A stretch of DNA of 64,000 nt from Lawsonella sp012842085. GTDB taxonomy: Bacteria > Actinomycetota > Actinomycetes > Mycobacteriales > Mycobacteriaceae. Of the stretch, positions 39,078-49,494 are shown piece by piece (the stretch's first letter is position 1; each line of letters starts with the position of its first letter). The stretch lies in the NCBI GenBank assembly GCA_036749735.1, contig DAINXV010000002.1, forward strand, positions 1 to 64,000. The letters run 5' to 3'. Under the pieces are notes generated by a model. That model was not told where the DNA came from. It saw only the letters and a program-made list of their open reading frames with translations, and made no database searches. Position numbers and translations under genes: made by a program.

Positions 39078-41339
39078 ATGACTATGACTGTTGTCACACC
39101 AACTGTCGAAAATAAGGCGGCTTGGCGTGGTTTCAGAACGGGGCTTTGGTCGGACCAGATCAATGTACGTGATTTTATTCAGTGCAACTACACCCCCTAC
39201 GACGGTGACGCATCCTTCCTAGCCGGAGTCACCGATCGCACAACTGGTATTTGGCAGAAACTTCTGGAGATGTTCCCAGAAGAGCGTGCCAAAGGTGTTT
39301 ACGACGTGGATTTCGAGACTCCATCCACGATCACTTCCCATGCTCCGGGCTACATAGACCGCGACAACGAACTTATTGTCGGCCTCCAAACAGACGCTCC
39401 CCTCAAACGTGCCATCATGCCTAACGGCGGCTGGCGCATGGTTGAGAAGTCCCTCAAAACCTATGGTTACCCGGTTTCCGAACAGCTGAAGGAAGTTTTC
39501 ACCAAGCACCGTAAGACCCACAACGATGGTGTCTTCGACGTGTACCCGCCTTCTGTGCGCGCTGCTCGCCATAGCCACATCATTACTGGCCTTCCCGATG
39601 CTTACGGTCGTGGCCGCATCATTGGCGACTACCGCCGCGTTGCGCTCTACGGTGTGGACGCTCTTATCAAGGCTAAGCAAACCGATCGCTCCGGCCTCGA
39701 CATGGATTGGGCTAACGAGAACGTCATCCGCGATCGCGAGGAGCTAGCCGAGCAGATCCGCGCCCTCCAAGAACTCAAAGAGATGGCTGCCTCCTACGGC
39801 TACGACATTTCCGGCCCGGCCACCAACGCTCGGGAAGCCATCCAGTGGCTCTACTTCGCCTACCTGGCCGCCGTCAAAGAACAAAACGGTGCTGCCATGT
39901 CCATTGGTCGCAACGCCACCTTCTTAGACATCTACATTGAGCGCGATCTGGCTGAAGGTGTCCTCACCGAAGAGGAAGCACAGGAGCTCATCGACGACCT
40001 CGTCATCAAACTCCGTATCGTCCGCTTCCTGCGTACCCCGGAGTACGATGAACTCTTCTCCGGCGACCCCACGTGGGTTACCGAATCCATCGGCGGGGTG
40101 GGTGAGGACGGCCGCTCCCTCGTCACCAAAAACTCCTTCCGCTACCTGCAGACCCTCTACAACATTGGGCCTGCCCCGGAACCCAACCTCACCGTGCTCT
40201 GGTCGCACGACCTGCCCGAAGGATTCAAGCGCTTCTGTGCCCAGGTATCCATCGACACTTCCGCCATCCAGTACGAGTCGGACGAACTTATTCGCAACAA
40301 CTGTGGCGATGACGGCGCTATTGCGTGCTGTGTTTCCCCCATGGCAGTGGGCAAACAGATGCAGTTCTTCGGTGCACGCGTCAACGTCGCCAAAGCCCTC
40401 CTCTACGCCATTAACGGTGGTCGGGATGAGATTACCGGGGAGCAGGTGGGACCCGAGTACGCACCCCTCGATGAGGAAGTCCTCGACTTTGACAAAACCT
40501 GGGGAGCCTACCAGAACTTCCTGTCCTGGTTGGCGCGCACCTATGTGGAAGCCCTCAACTGCATCCACTACATGCACGACAAGTACGCCTACGAGCGTAT
40601 TGAGATGGCTCTCCACGACTCCTTCGTGAAGCGCACCATGGCCTGTGGCATTGCGGGACTCTCCGTGGCTGCAGACTCCCTGGCTGCCATCAAATACGCG
40701 AAGGTGCGCCCAGTGCGGGACGAGTCCGGACTCGCCGTCGACTACGAGGTTGAGGGAGACTTCCCCTGCTTCGGCAACGACGACGACCGTGTCGACGAAA
40801 TCGCCTCCATGATTGTGGAAACCTTCATGGACATGATTCGCCAGCACCCCACCTACCGCGACTCCATCCACACCCAGTCCGTGCTCACCATCACCTCCAA
40901 CGTGGTGTACGGCAAGCACACCGGAAACACCCCGGATGGACGCCGCAAAGGCGCACCGTTCGCCCCCGGCGCCAACCCCATGAACGGCCGCGACACTCAC
41001 GGAATGTTGGCCTCCGCGCTGTCCGTCGCCAAGCTCCCCTTCGAGGAAGCACAAGACGGAATCTCGCTCACCAACACCGTCGTGCCCTCCGGATTGGGAC
41101 GCACCAAGGATGAGCAGGTCACCAACCTGGTGGGCCTCCTGGACGCCTACAACCTCTCCGACGGTTACCACGTGAACATTAACGTGCTCAACAAGGAGAC
41201 GCTGGAAGACGCCATGGAGCACCCGGAGAAGTACCCGCAGCTCACCATCCGTGTTTCCGGCTATGCTGTCAACTTCGTTCGCCTCACCCGCGAACAGCAG
41301 TTGGACGTTATTAGCCGCACCTTCCACCAGAGCGTCTAA
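39078..41339 (+). CDS. pflB: Formate C-acetyltransferase (pyruvate formate-lyase)
   Basis: PflB converts pyruvate and CoA to acetyl-CoA and formate without oxygen, using a glycyl radical. The catalytic pair Cys417-Cys418 (AIACCVSP) is diagnostic for true pyruvate formate-lyase. The radical glycine is about Gly728 in VSGYAVNF, 26 residues from the C-terminus, as expected. The 753 residues are typical. ATG at 39078 follows GAGG. The activase gene follows by 35 bases. Codon use is strongly C-ending, indicating high expression. Such enzymes are uncommon among mycolic-acid bacteria, so this signals anaerobic growth. Confidence 0.97.
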   Translation: MTMTVVTPTVENKAAWRGFRTGLWSDQINVRDFIQCNYTPYDGDASFLAGVTDRTTGIWQKLLEMFPEERAKGVYDVDFETPSTITSHAPGYIDRDNELIVGLQTDAPLKRAIMPNGGWRMVEKSLKTYGYPVSEQLKEVFTKHRKTHNDGVFDVYPPSVRAARHSHIITGLPDAYGRGRIIGDYRRVALYGVDALIKAKQTDRSGLDMDWANENVIRDREELAEQIRALQELKEMAASYGYDISGPATNAREAIQWLYFAYLAAVKEQNGAAMSIGRNATFLDIYIERDLAEGVLTEEEAQELIDDLVIKLRIVRFLRTPEYDELFSGDPTWVTESIGGVGEDGRSLVTKNSFRYLQTLYNIGPAPEPNLTVLWSHDLPEGFKRFCAQVSIDTSAIQYESDELIRNNCGDDGAIACCVSPMAVGKQMQFFGARVNVAKALLYAINGGRDEITGEQVGPEYAPLDEEVLDFDKTWGAYQNFLSWLARTYVEALNCIHYMHDKYAYERIEMALHDSFVKRTMACGIAGLSVAADSLAAIKYAKVRPVRDESGLAVDYEVEGDFPCFGNDDDRVDEIASMIVETFMDMIRQHPTYRDSIHTQSVLTITSNVVYGKHTGNTPDGRRKGAPFAPGANPMNGRDTHGMLASALSVAKLPFEEAQDGISLTNTVVPSGLGRTKDEQVTNLVGLLDAYNLSDGYHVNINVLNKETLEDAMEHPEKYPQLTIRVSGYAVNFVRLTREQQLDVISRTFHQSV

Positions 41340-41374
41340 AAGCGCTTCCTGGTGGCTCCACTAGGATAGAACCC

Positions 41375-42310
41375 ATGACTACCCCAGAGCGCCGTCCCCA
41401 CCAACCGCAGGTGGCGGACGGCGTTTCTGGTGCTGTCTCCGTTCCCCGGCAAGAAGGGGTCCAACGCCAACGTGGCACCGCAGCTGGTATCGGCACTGCG
41501 CTACCGTTCTCCGCCAATGACCCCGCATCTGCCGCTGATCTGACCGCCGAACAGCGCAAACAGTTAGCAGACCGACGCGCCGGAAAAATCGGCTCCGTGC
41601 ACTCCTGGGAACTTGTTACCGCAGTTGACGGCCCCGGCACCCGCCTCACAGTCTTCCTCAACGGGTGCCCACTGCGCTGCCAGTACTGCCACAATCCCGA
41701 CACCTTCAAAATTCGGGACGGCCAATTCCAAACCGTAGATGACGTGCTGGAGCGCGTCGCCCGCTACCGCACCGTCTTCGCCGCCACTGGGGGAGGGCTC
41801 ACCCTCTCAGGTGGGGAGCCGCTCTTCCAATCCGAATTCGCCCGCCGCATCCTCCGCGGTGCCAAAGAACTCGGCGTGCACACCTGCATCGACACCTCCG
41901 GTTACCTAGGCAGGCGCTGCGACGACGACATGCTTGCAGACATTGACCTGGTCCTCTTGGATATTAAAAGCGGACTGCCGGACACCTACCGCACCGTCAC
42001 CAGCCGCGAACTCCAGCCCACCATAGACTTCGGCAACCGCCTGGCAGCAGCCGGGAAACCCGTGTGGGTGCGTTTCGTGCTCGTGCCGGGGCTTACCGAC
42101 GCCCCAGAGAATGTGGAGGCTATAGCGGAGCTAGTGGCGCAGTGGCCCAATGTGGAGCGTGTCGAAGTGCTGCCCTTCCACAACATGGGTGCCGACAAGT
42201 GGCGCGAGTTAGGGCGCGACTATCAACTTGGCGACATTGAACCGCCCTCCAAGGAACTCCTGGAAGACACTCGCGAGCGCTTCCGTCGGCATGGGCTCAC
42301 GGTGTATTAG
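41375..42310 (+). CDS. pflA: Pyruvate formate-lyase-activating enzyme (radical SAM)
   Basis: PflA uses S-adenosylmethionine and a [4Fe-4S] cluster to put the glycyl radical on PflB. The radical-SAM motif C-x3-C-x2-C is at Cys98, Cys102 and Cys105 (GCPLRCQYCHNPD), after GSVHSWELVTAVDGPGTR as in the family, and TLSGGEPLFQ follows. At 311 residues it is about 65 longer than E. coli PflA; the extra N-terminus is polar and rich in Gln, Arg and Ala with no recognised fold. No internal start with a good ribosome-binding site is obvious, so the extension is probably real. It is the last gene before a terminator. Confidence 0.95.
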   Translation: MTTPERRPHQPQVADGVSGAVSVPRQEGVQRQRGTAAGIGTALPFSANDPASAADLTAEQRKQLADRRAGKIGSVHSWELVTAVDGPGTRLTVFLNGCPLRCQYCHNPDTFKIRDGQFQTVDDVLERVARYRTVFAATGGGLTLSGGEPLFQSEFARRILRGAKELGVHTCIDTSGYLGRRCDDDMLADIDLVLLDIKSGLPDTYRTVTSRELQPTIDFGNRLAAAGKPVWVRFVLVPGLTDAPENVEAIAELVAQWPNVERVEVLPFHNMGADKWRELGRDYQLGDIEPPSKELLEDTRERFRRHGLTVY

Positions 42311-42359
42311 CGCCTGTTCAGAGCGCTGGTGCGCGAAGAATAAAGAACCACAAATAGAA

Positions 42360-42398
42360 AGTAGCGGACGTTGAAGAATCTCAACGTCCGCTACTTTT
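42360..42398 (+). terminator. Terminator between pflA and fumA (probably bidirectional)
   Basis: A perfect 15-bp stem (42360-42374 with 42381-42395) with a six-base loop is followed by TTTT on the plus strand. It begins 49 bases after pflA. It lies 33 bases beyond the fumA stop on the other strand, so it may end both transcripts. Confidence 0.8.
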
Positions 42399-42427
42399 AG
42401 GCGTTAATTGTAGCTACCGCAACTGTT

Positions 42428-44110
<1,683 letters not shown>

Positions 44111-44200
44111 CAATCCTGTTCGGGGCAGTTTAATAGTTCATCTACCAGCCTAAAGGCAGGTACCCTTTTTAGCTTGTAAGGCGACCCTAAGTAATTCCGC

Positions 44201-44240
44201 AAAAGAGTGTCGTAGCTGCGGTTTACCTGCAGCTACGACA
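44201..44240 (-). terminator. Intrinsic terminator of fumC
   Basis: On the minus strand TGTCGTAGCTGC-type arms (44208-44219 with 44229-44240) form a 12-bp stem with a nine-base loop, followed by a TCTTTT tract. It starts 57 bases after the fumC stop and separates fumC from fumA. Confidence 0.75.
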
Positions 44241-44297
44241 ACTCTATTTATGAAAACGTGGTGAAGATTACTTTCCTAACAGCAAGCAATTGCCGGC

Positions 44298-45740
44298 TTA
44301 ACTCTCCTGCGGGTGCGTCATGTCGGCAACATTGAGTGCTTCATCGAGGTCTGTTTCGCTAATGTCGCCGCGTTCCACATAGCCCAAATCGTGGACAGCT
44401 TCCCGAATGGTGATGTTTTCTTTCACCGAATGTTTAGCGACTTTCGCAGCATCCTCGTAGCCGATGTAGCGGTTCAAGGGGGTGACGACGGACGGGCTGG
44501 ACTCCGCCAATTCGAGGCAGCGCTCCACATTGGCAGTAATACCGTCGATGGTGCGATCTGCCAGGATTTCGGAGACGTTGCCCAGAATGGTGATGGATTC
44601 AAGCAGGTTAATGGCCATGACGGGCAGCATGACCAGCAAATCGAAGTTGCCTTGGGCGCCAGCGAAAGAGATAGCTGCATCGTTACCAATAACTTGTGCT
44701 GCTACCTGCACAGTTGCTTCCGGCACTACCGGATTCACTTTGCCGGGCATGATGGACGAACCGGGCTGCAAATCGGGAAGTGCAATCTCCCCAATTCCGG
44801 CGCGCGGTCCAGATCCCATCCAGCGCAAATCGTTGGCGATCTTCACTTCACTGACCGCAATGGTGCGCAGCATTCCCGACATTTCAACGAGTGAATCCTG
44901 CGCAGCCTGCGCCTCAAAATGGTTGGGCGCTTCCTTGAGTGGCAGCTGGGTGTGCTCGGCAATAAGTTCGATGACGCGCTGCGAAAAACCCGTAGGCGTG
45001 TTGATACCGGTACCAACAGCGGTGCCACCAAGCGGAAGTTCGCACAGCCGTGGGAACGCGGCATTCACGCGGTCAATTCCGTTGCGGATCTGTTGGGCAT
45101 ATCCGGAAAATTCTTGCCCCAGCATAATGGGGGTCGCATCCATGAGGTGGGTGCGGCCAGCCTTCACTACATCCTTGAATTCTTCCGCTTTCTTCTCGAG
45201 CGATACCGCCAGTTTGTCGAGTTTGGGAAGCAGAGAGGTGGTGACGGCCTCCACTGCTGCAATGTGGATGCTGGACGGGAAAACGTCGTTGGAGGATTGG
45301 GAGGCGTTGACGTGGTCATTGGGGTGCACAGGCTGGAAATCATCTGGATCCTTACCTGCCTCTTCCCACGCCTTCTTTTTGTTGCGGGTGGAGAGTGTCG
45401 CAATGACCTCATTGGTGTTCATGTTGGACGAGGTGCCGGAGCCGGTCTGGAAAATGTCGATAGGGAACTGGTCGTTGTGTTTGCCAGCGATAACCTCTTC
45501 GGCAGCAGTGACAATGGCGTCCCGGTTAGCCTCGTCAATTACCCCCAGTTCACAGTTCGCGATGGCAGCGGCACGTTTGATCTGCCCCAGAGCTGCAATG
45601 TGGTTGTCGGTGAGGGTACGGCCGCTAATAGGGAAGTTCTCTACAGCACGTTGTGTTTGCGCAGCGTAGAGAGCATTTTTGGGAACTTTTACTTCCCCCA
45701 TAGTGTCGTGTTCGATGCGGTATTCTGGCTCTACTGGCAT
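44298..45740 (-). CDS. fumC: Class II fumarate hydratase (iron-independent)
   Basis: FumC catalyses the same reaction as FumA without a metal centre and tolerates oxygen. The family signature GSSIMPGKVNP and the active-site GSGTSSNMNTNEV (100-112) are clear. The 480 residues start at ATG 45740, chosen over GTG at 45749 because GGAG is then eight bases away. A DtxR/IdeR-like iron box lies 29-47 bases upstream, overlapping a likely TATAAG -10 element, so iron should repress it and iron shortage should raise it. The next gene downstream is fumA, which needs iron. Confidence 0.97.
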   Translation of the reverse strand: MPVEPEYRIEHDTMGEVKVPKNALYAAQTQRAVENFPISGRTLTDNHIAALGQIKRAAAIANCELGVIDEANRDAIVTAAEEVIAGKHNDQFPIDIFQTGSGTSSNMNTNEVIATLSTRNKKKAWEEAGKDPDDFQPVHPNDHVNASQSSNDVFPSSIHIAAVEAVTTSLLPKLDKLAVSLEKKAEEFKDVVKAGRTHLMDATPIMLGQEFSGYAQQIRNGIDRVNAAFPRLCELPLGGTAVGTGINTPTGFSQRVIELIAEHTQLPLKEAPNHFEAQAAQDSLVEMSGMLRTIAVSEVKIANDLRWMGSGPRAGIGEIALPDLQPGSSIMPGKVNPVVPEATVQVAAQVIGNDAAISFAGAQGNFDLLVMLPVMAINLLESITILGNVSEILADRTIDGITANVERCLELAESSPSVVTPLNRYIGYEDAAKVAKHSVKENITIREAVHDLGYVERGDISETDLDEALNVADMTHPQES

Positions 45741-45768
45741 GTAGTTCACTCCAATTACACAAATTAAG

Positions 45769-45787
45769 TTAGGTAAGCCTTACTTAT
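45769..45787 (-). promoter_or_regulatory. DtxR/IdeR-like iron box upstream of fumC
   Basis: Read on the minus strand the 19-base element ATAAGTAAGGCTTACCTAA matches the DtxR/IdeR consensus TTAGGTTAGGCTAACCTAA at 15 of 19 positions and is itself a good dyad (GTAAG and CTTAC). It overlaps TATAAG, a likely -10 element for fumC, a position that suits repression. Confidence 0.6.
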
Positions 45788-45876
45788 ATTGTGTGCGGAA
45801 GTGAGCCAGTTGTAAACCCTTCTTCACTGAAAGCTAAAAGAAAACCACAGAAGGGAAAACCGGAAACTCGAAGACC

Positions 45877-47388
45877 TTAGACCTCTTCGGCCGAGTCCTT
45901 AGATCCGGCTACTGCAGCGTCAAACTCTTCCGCTATCTGCTCCTGTTGAGAATCGCTCTGTGGGGTCAACAAGCTCACCACAATAGCCACCACTAAGTTG
46001 GCGAAGAACCCCGGAATGATTTCGTAGAGGCTATTGGACAATGCCGGAACGAATCCCCAAATAGCTACCACAATCGCACCTGTCAGCACACCAGCAGCCG
46101 CGCCGGGTGCCGTCAGCCGCTTCCAGTAAAGCGACAGCAACACTACGGGGCCGAAGGAAGCACCAAACCCCGCCCACGCGAAGGCCACCAACGCCAAAAT
46201 AGTGTCGTAACGTGGGATCGCGAGCAACGCCGCCACAATAGCTACCGTCAACACCGCAAACCGCGACATCAGCACTAGCTTCCGCTGGCTCACATCCTTC
46301 TTAAAAACACCGCGATAAAGGTCCTCCACCAAAGCAGAAGAAGTAACCAACAACTGGGAGGAGACAGTCGACATAATGGCGGCCAACACTGCGGCCAGCA
46401 CCAAACCAGCAACAAAGGGGTGGAAAAGCATCTGCCCCATCACCAAGAAAACGGTTTCCGCAGCCTGCTTAGAGCCAGTCAATTCGACGCCATTTTTGTG
46501 CAGATAGGCGACACCCACCAAGCCGGTTCCAATAGCACCCAACACCGAAAGTGCCATCCAACTAATGCCGACACGGCGACCATAAGTGGCCTCTTTGGGG
46601 GAACGGATCGCCATGAAACGAACAATAATATGGGGCTGCCCCACGTAGCCCAAGCCCCAGCCCAACGCAGAAATAATGGCTAGCGCAGAAACACCCGTCA
46701 CCATATTGAACTGATCCGGGTTCACCTGGTTTATCAGATCCACGGTATTCTCCACGCCACCCAGCGCCCGGATACCATCGATCGTGACTGCCCCCAGTGC
46801 AAGCATCATCATGATGCCCTGCACAACATCCGTGTAGGACACCGCTAAAAAGCCACCCACCAGAGTGTACAGCACTACAATGCCGGAAACGATGAGCATC
46901 CCCGTCAAATAGCTAGTGCCGAAAGTCGCCTGGAAGAACGTGCCGCCCGCGACCATTCCAGAAGACACATAGAAGGTAAAAAAGAAGAGAATCACTAACC
47001 CGGACGCAATCCTCAGAATGTGTTTCTTATCGTGCAGCCGGTTTTCAAAAAATGTGGGGATGGTGATGGAATCGTTCGCAACCTTCGTGTAGCTGCGCAG
47101 CCGTGGCGCCACAAACTTCCAATTCAGCCAGGCACCCACCGTCAACCCCACTGCGATCCAGCCTTCTGCCAGGCCGGTGACGTAGATGGCGCCGGGCAAG
47201 CCCATCAGCAGCCAGCCCGACATGTCGGACGCGCCCGCTGAAAGAGCGGCGGTAAAGGGATGCAGTTGGCGGTCAGCCAGCATGTAGCCTGCATGGCTGG
47301 TGGTGCGTTTATAGGCGTAGAAGCCAATAAAAATCATGGCCGCGAAGTACAGCACCAGGGCAGCAATAGTCCAGGCGTTAGTGCTCAC
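45877..47388 (-). CDS. putP: Sodium/proline symporter
   Basis: PutP imports proline with sodium as a nutrient or osmoprotectant. The 503-residue protein has about 13 membrane helices and the sodium-solute-symporter signatures: DRQLHPFTAALSAGASDMSGWLLMG (split at about residue 52), GWGLGYVGQPHI and AFAWAGFGASFGPVVLLSLYWKR near the end of the core. The last 40 residues are charged. GTG at 47388 follows GGAG. It is divergent from typA and lies upstream of fumC on the same strand, 136 bases away. Confidence 0.94.
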   Translation of the reverse strand: MSTNAWTIAALVLYFAAMIFIGFYAYKRTTSHAGYMLADRQLHPFTAALSAGASDMSGWLLMGLPGAIYVTGLAEGWIAVGLTVGAWLNWKFVAPRLRSYTKVANDSITIPTFFENRLHDKKHILRIASGLVILFFFTFYVSSGMVAGGTFFQATFGTSYLTGMLIVSGIVVLYTLVGGFLAVSYTDVVQGIMMMLALGAVTIDGIRALGGVENTVDLINQVNPDQFNMVTGVSALAIISALGWGLGYVGQPHIIVRFMAIRSPKEATYGRRVGISWMALSVLGAIGTGLVGVAYLHKNGVELTGSKQAAETVFLVMGQMLFHPFVAGLVLAAVLAAIMSTVSSQLLVTSSALVEDLYRGVFKKDVSQRKLVLMSRFAVLTVAIVAALLAIPRYDTILALVAFAWAGFGASFGPVVLLSLYWKRLTAPGAAAGVLTGAIVVAIWGFVPALSNSLYEIIPGFFANLVVAIVVSLLTPQSDSQQEQIAEEFDAAVAGSKDSAEEV

Positions 47389-47550
47389 GAGGGCGACTCC
47401 TTACTCGTTGACGACGTGGGAAGTGCTCTCACACCTCTTCCACTGTAAAGAATTTTTGCACCAGACGAAAATAGTCCGCTAACTGGAGGAATCACGGCAG
47501 GTAGGTGTAAAGTTTGCTCCGTTAGTTGCCTGAAAACTAGAGGAGAAACT

Positions 47551-49461
47551 TTGCCGCAGACCCACGAATTTCGTAACGTCGCCATTATCGCCCACGTTGA
47601 TCATGGCAAAACCACTCTGGTGGACGCATTGCTGCAACAGTCCGGAGCATTCTCGGAACATCACAATGTGGCTGAGCGCGTTATGGACTCCGGGGACCTG
47701 GAACGTGAAAAAGGCATAACCATCCTCGCCAAAAACACTGCAGTGCACCGACCTGGACAGGCCAAAAACGGCGGAGATCTGGTCCTTAATATTATTGATA
47801 CTCCCGGCCACGCCGATTTTGGTGGCGAAGTGGAGCGCGGGCTCAGCATGGTGGACGGCGTTATCCTGCTGGTGGATGCCTCCGAAGGGCCCCTTCCGCA
47901 GACTCGCTTCGTGCTGCGCAAAGCACTGGAAGCTTGCTTACCAGTGATAATCGTGGTCAATAAGACTGACCGCCCCGATGCTCGCATTCCGGAAGTGGTC
48001 GAAGAATGCCAAGACCTGCTTTTGGATCTTGCGTCAGAGCTGTCCAGTGAAGAAGCCATCGCGGCGGCGGAAGCCATTCTGGACACACCCATTGTTTATG
48101 CCTCCGGCCGAGCTGGCGTCGCCTCCCTCGACATGCCCCCAAATGGGGAACTGCCGGACTCCGACAACCTGGAGTGTCTCTTCGATCTCATTACCAAAAT
48201 CATTCCGGAGCCGACCGGCGACGTGGACGCACCACTGCAGGCGCACGTCACCAACCTGGATGCGTCCAGCTTCCTGGGTCGTATTGGTCTGGTACGTATC
48301 CACCACGGCACCCTTCGGAAAGGCCAGCAGGTGGCCTGGATTCACCAGGGTGACGACGGGGAACAAAAAGTCCAGCAGGTAAAAATCACCGAACTGCTGA
48401 AAACCTTCGGGGTGGAGCGGAAACCGGCAGAATATGCGGTCGCTGGAGATATTGTCGCCATCGCAGGTATTCCCGACCTGATGATTGGGGACACCCTCGC
48501 TGCCCCGGACAACCCGGTGGCACTCCCCACCATTCACGTTGATGAACCAGCAATCTCTATGACCATTGGCGTCAACACGTCACCTATGGCCGGCCGCAAC
48601 GGTGGCACCAAACTGACGGCACGCCTGGTGAAGGACCGTCTTGACAGGGAACTCGTGGGTAACGTTTCGCTGCGGGTACTTCCCACCGAGCTGCCCGACT
48701 CCTGGGAAGTGCAGGGACGTGGCGAAATGGCGCTGTCCGTATTGGTAGAAACTATGCGCCGGGAAGGTTTCGAACTTACCGTCGGAAAACCCAACGTCGT
48801 CACCAAGAAAATTGACGGCAAAGTGCACGAACCCTACGAAAACACCACCATTGACGTCCCCGAAGAACACCTGGGGGCGGTGACCCAACTCATGGCTGCC
48901 CGCAAAGGCCAGCTCGACAAGATGAGCAACCACGGCACCGGGTGGGTGCGGATGGAATACACCATTCCCGCCCGTGGCCTCATCGGGTTCCGCACCATTT
49001 TCCTCACCGAAACTCGAGGTACTGGGATCGCCAACTCTGTTTCTGCCGGATACAAACCGTGGGCCGGCGATATTCGTGGCCGCAACTCGGGCTCACTGGT
49101 AGCGGACCGTACCGGCAACGTCACCGCCTATGCTTTGCTGCAACTTGCGGACCGGGGCGAATTTTTCGTCACGCCCGGCGATGAAGTTTATGAGGGTGTC
49201 GTGGTGGGTGAGAATCCGCGTCCGGAAGACATGGATGTCAACATCACTAAAGAGAAAAAACTCACGAATATGCGGGCAGCTTCGGCCGATACGACGGAAG
49301 TTCTCCAAAAAGCACGTACGCTTACTTTGGAAGAGGCAATGGAGTTCTGTTCCAACGATGAGTGCGTGGAAGTAGCACCTGAAGCTATTCGAGTGCGGAA
49401 AGTCCTGCTCTCTGCGGCAGCTCGTGGCCGTGCGCGCGGGCATTTGAAGCACATGCATTAG
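47551..49461 (+). CDS. typA: Ribosome-binding GTPase TypA/BipA
   Basis: TypA is a translational GTPase related to EF-G that helps ribosome assembly and stress adaptation. The G1 motif AHVDHGKTT (14-22), G3 DTPGHADFGGEVER and G4 NKTD are present, followed by EF-G-like domains and the BipA-specific C-terminal domain with RGLIGFRT and KPWAGDIRGRNSGSL. The 636 residues are normal. TTG at 47551 follows AGAGGAGAAA. It is followed by an LpqW-like gene, as in mycobacteria. Confidence 0.96.
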   Translation: MPQTHEFRNVAIIAHVDHGKTTLVDALLQQSGAFSEHHNVAERVMDSGDLEREKGITILAKNTAVHRPGQAKNGGDLVLNIIDTPGHADFGGEVERGLSMVDGVILLVDASEGPLPQTRFVLRKALEACLPVIIVVNKTDRPDARIPEVVEECQDLLLDLASELSSEEAIAAAEAILDTPIVYASGRAGVASLDMPPNGELPDSDNLECLFDLITKIIPEPTGDVDAPLQAHVTNLDASSFLGRIGLVRIHHGTLRKGQQVAWIHQGDDGEQKVQQVKITELLKTFGVERKPAEYAVAGDIVAIAGIPDLMIGDTLAAPDNPVALPTIHVDEPAISMTIGVNTSPMAGRNGGTKLTARLVKDRLDRELVGNVSLRVLPTELPDSWEVQGRGEMALSVLVETMRREGFELTVGKPNVVTKKIDGKVHEPYENTTIDVPEEHLGAVTQLMAARKGQLDKMSNHGTGWVRMEYTIPARGLIGFRTIFLTETRGTGIANSVSAGYKPWAGDIRGRNSGSLVADRTGNVTAYALLQLADRGEFFVTPGDEVYEGVVVGENPRPEDMDVNITKEKKLTNMRAASADTTEVLQKARTLTLEEAMEFCSNDECVEVAPEAIRVRKVLLSAAARGRARGHLKHMH

Positions 49462-49494
49462 TAGACTAGAGGCTAACTACACATAGGAGAGGGA

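Noticed and set aside
39924..41327. 467-codon open frame antisense to pflB
   Set aside because: Same cause: strong C-ending codon bias leaves the opposite strand open. The translation is low-complexity Val/Gly/His-rich and unlike known proteins.
44482..45669. 395-codon open frame antisense to fumC
   Set aside because: It shadows a clear class II fumarase; no ribosome-binding site and no family pattern.
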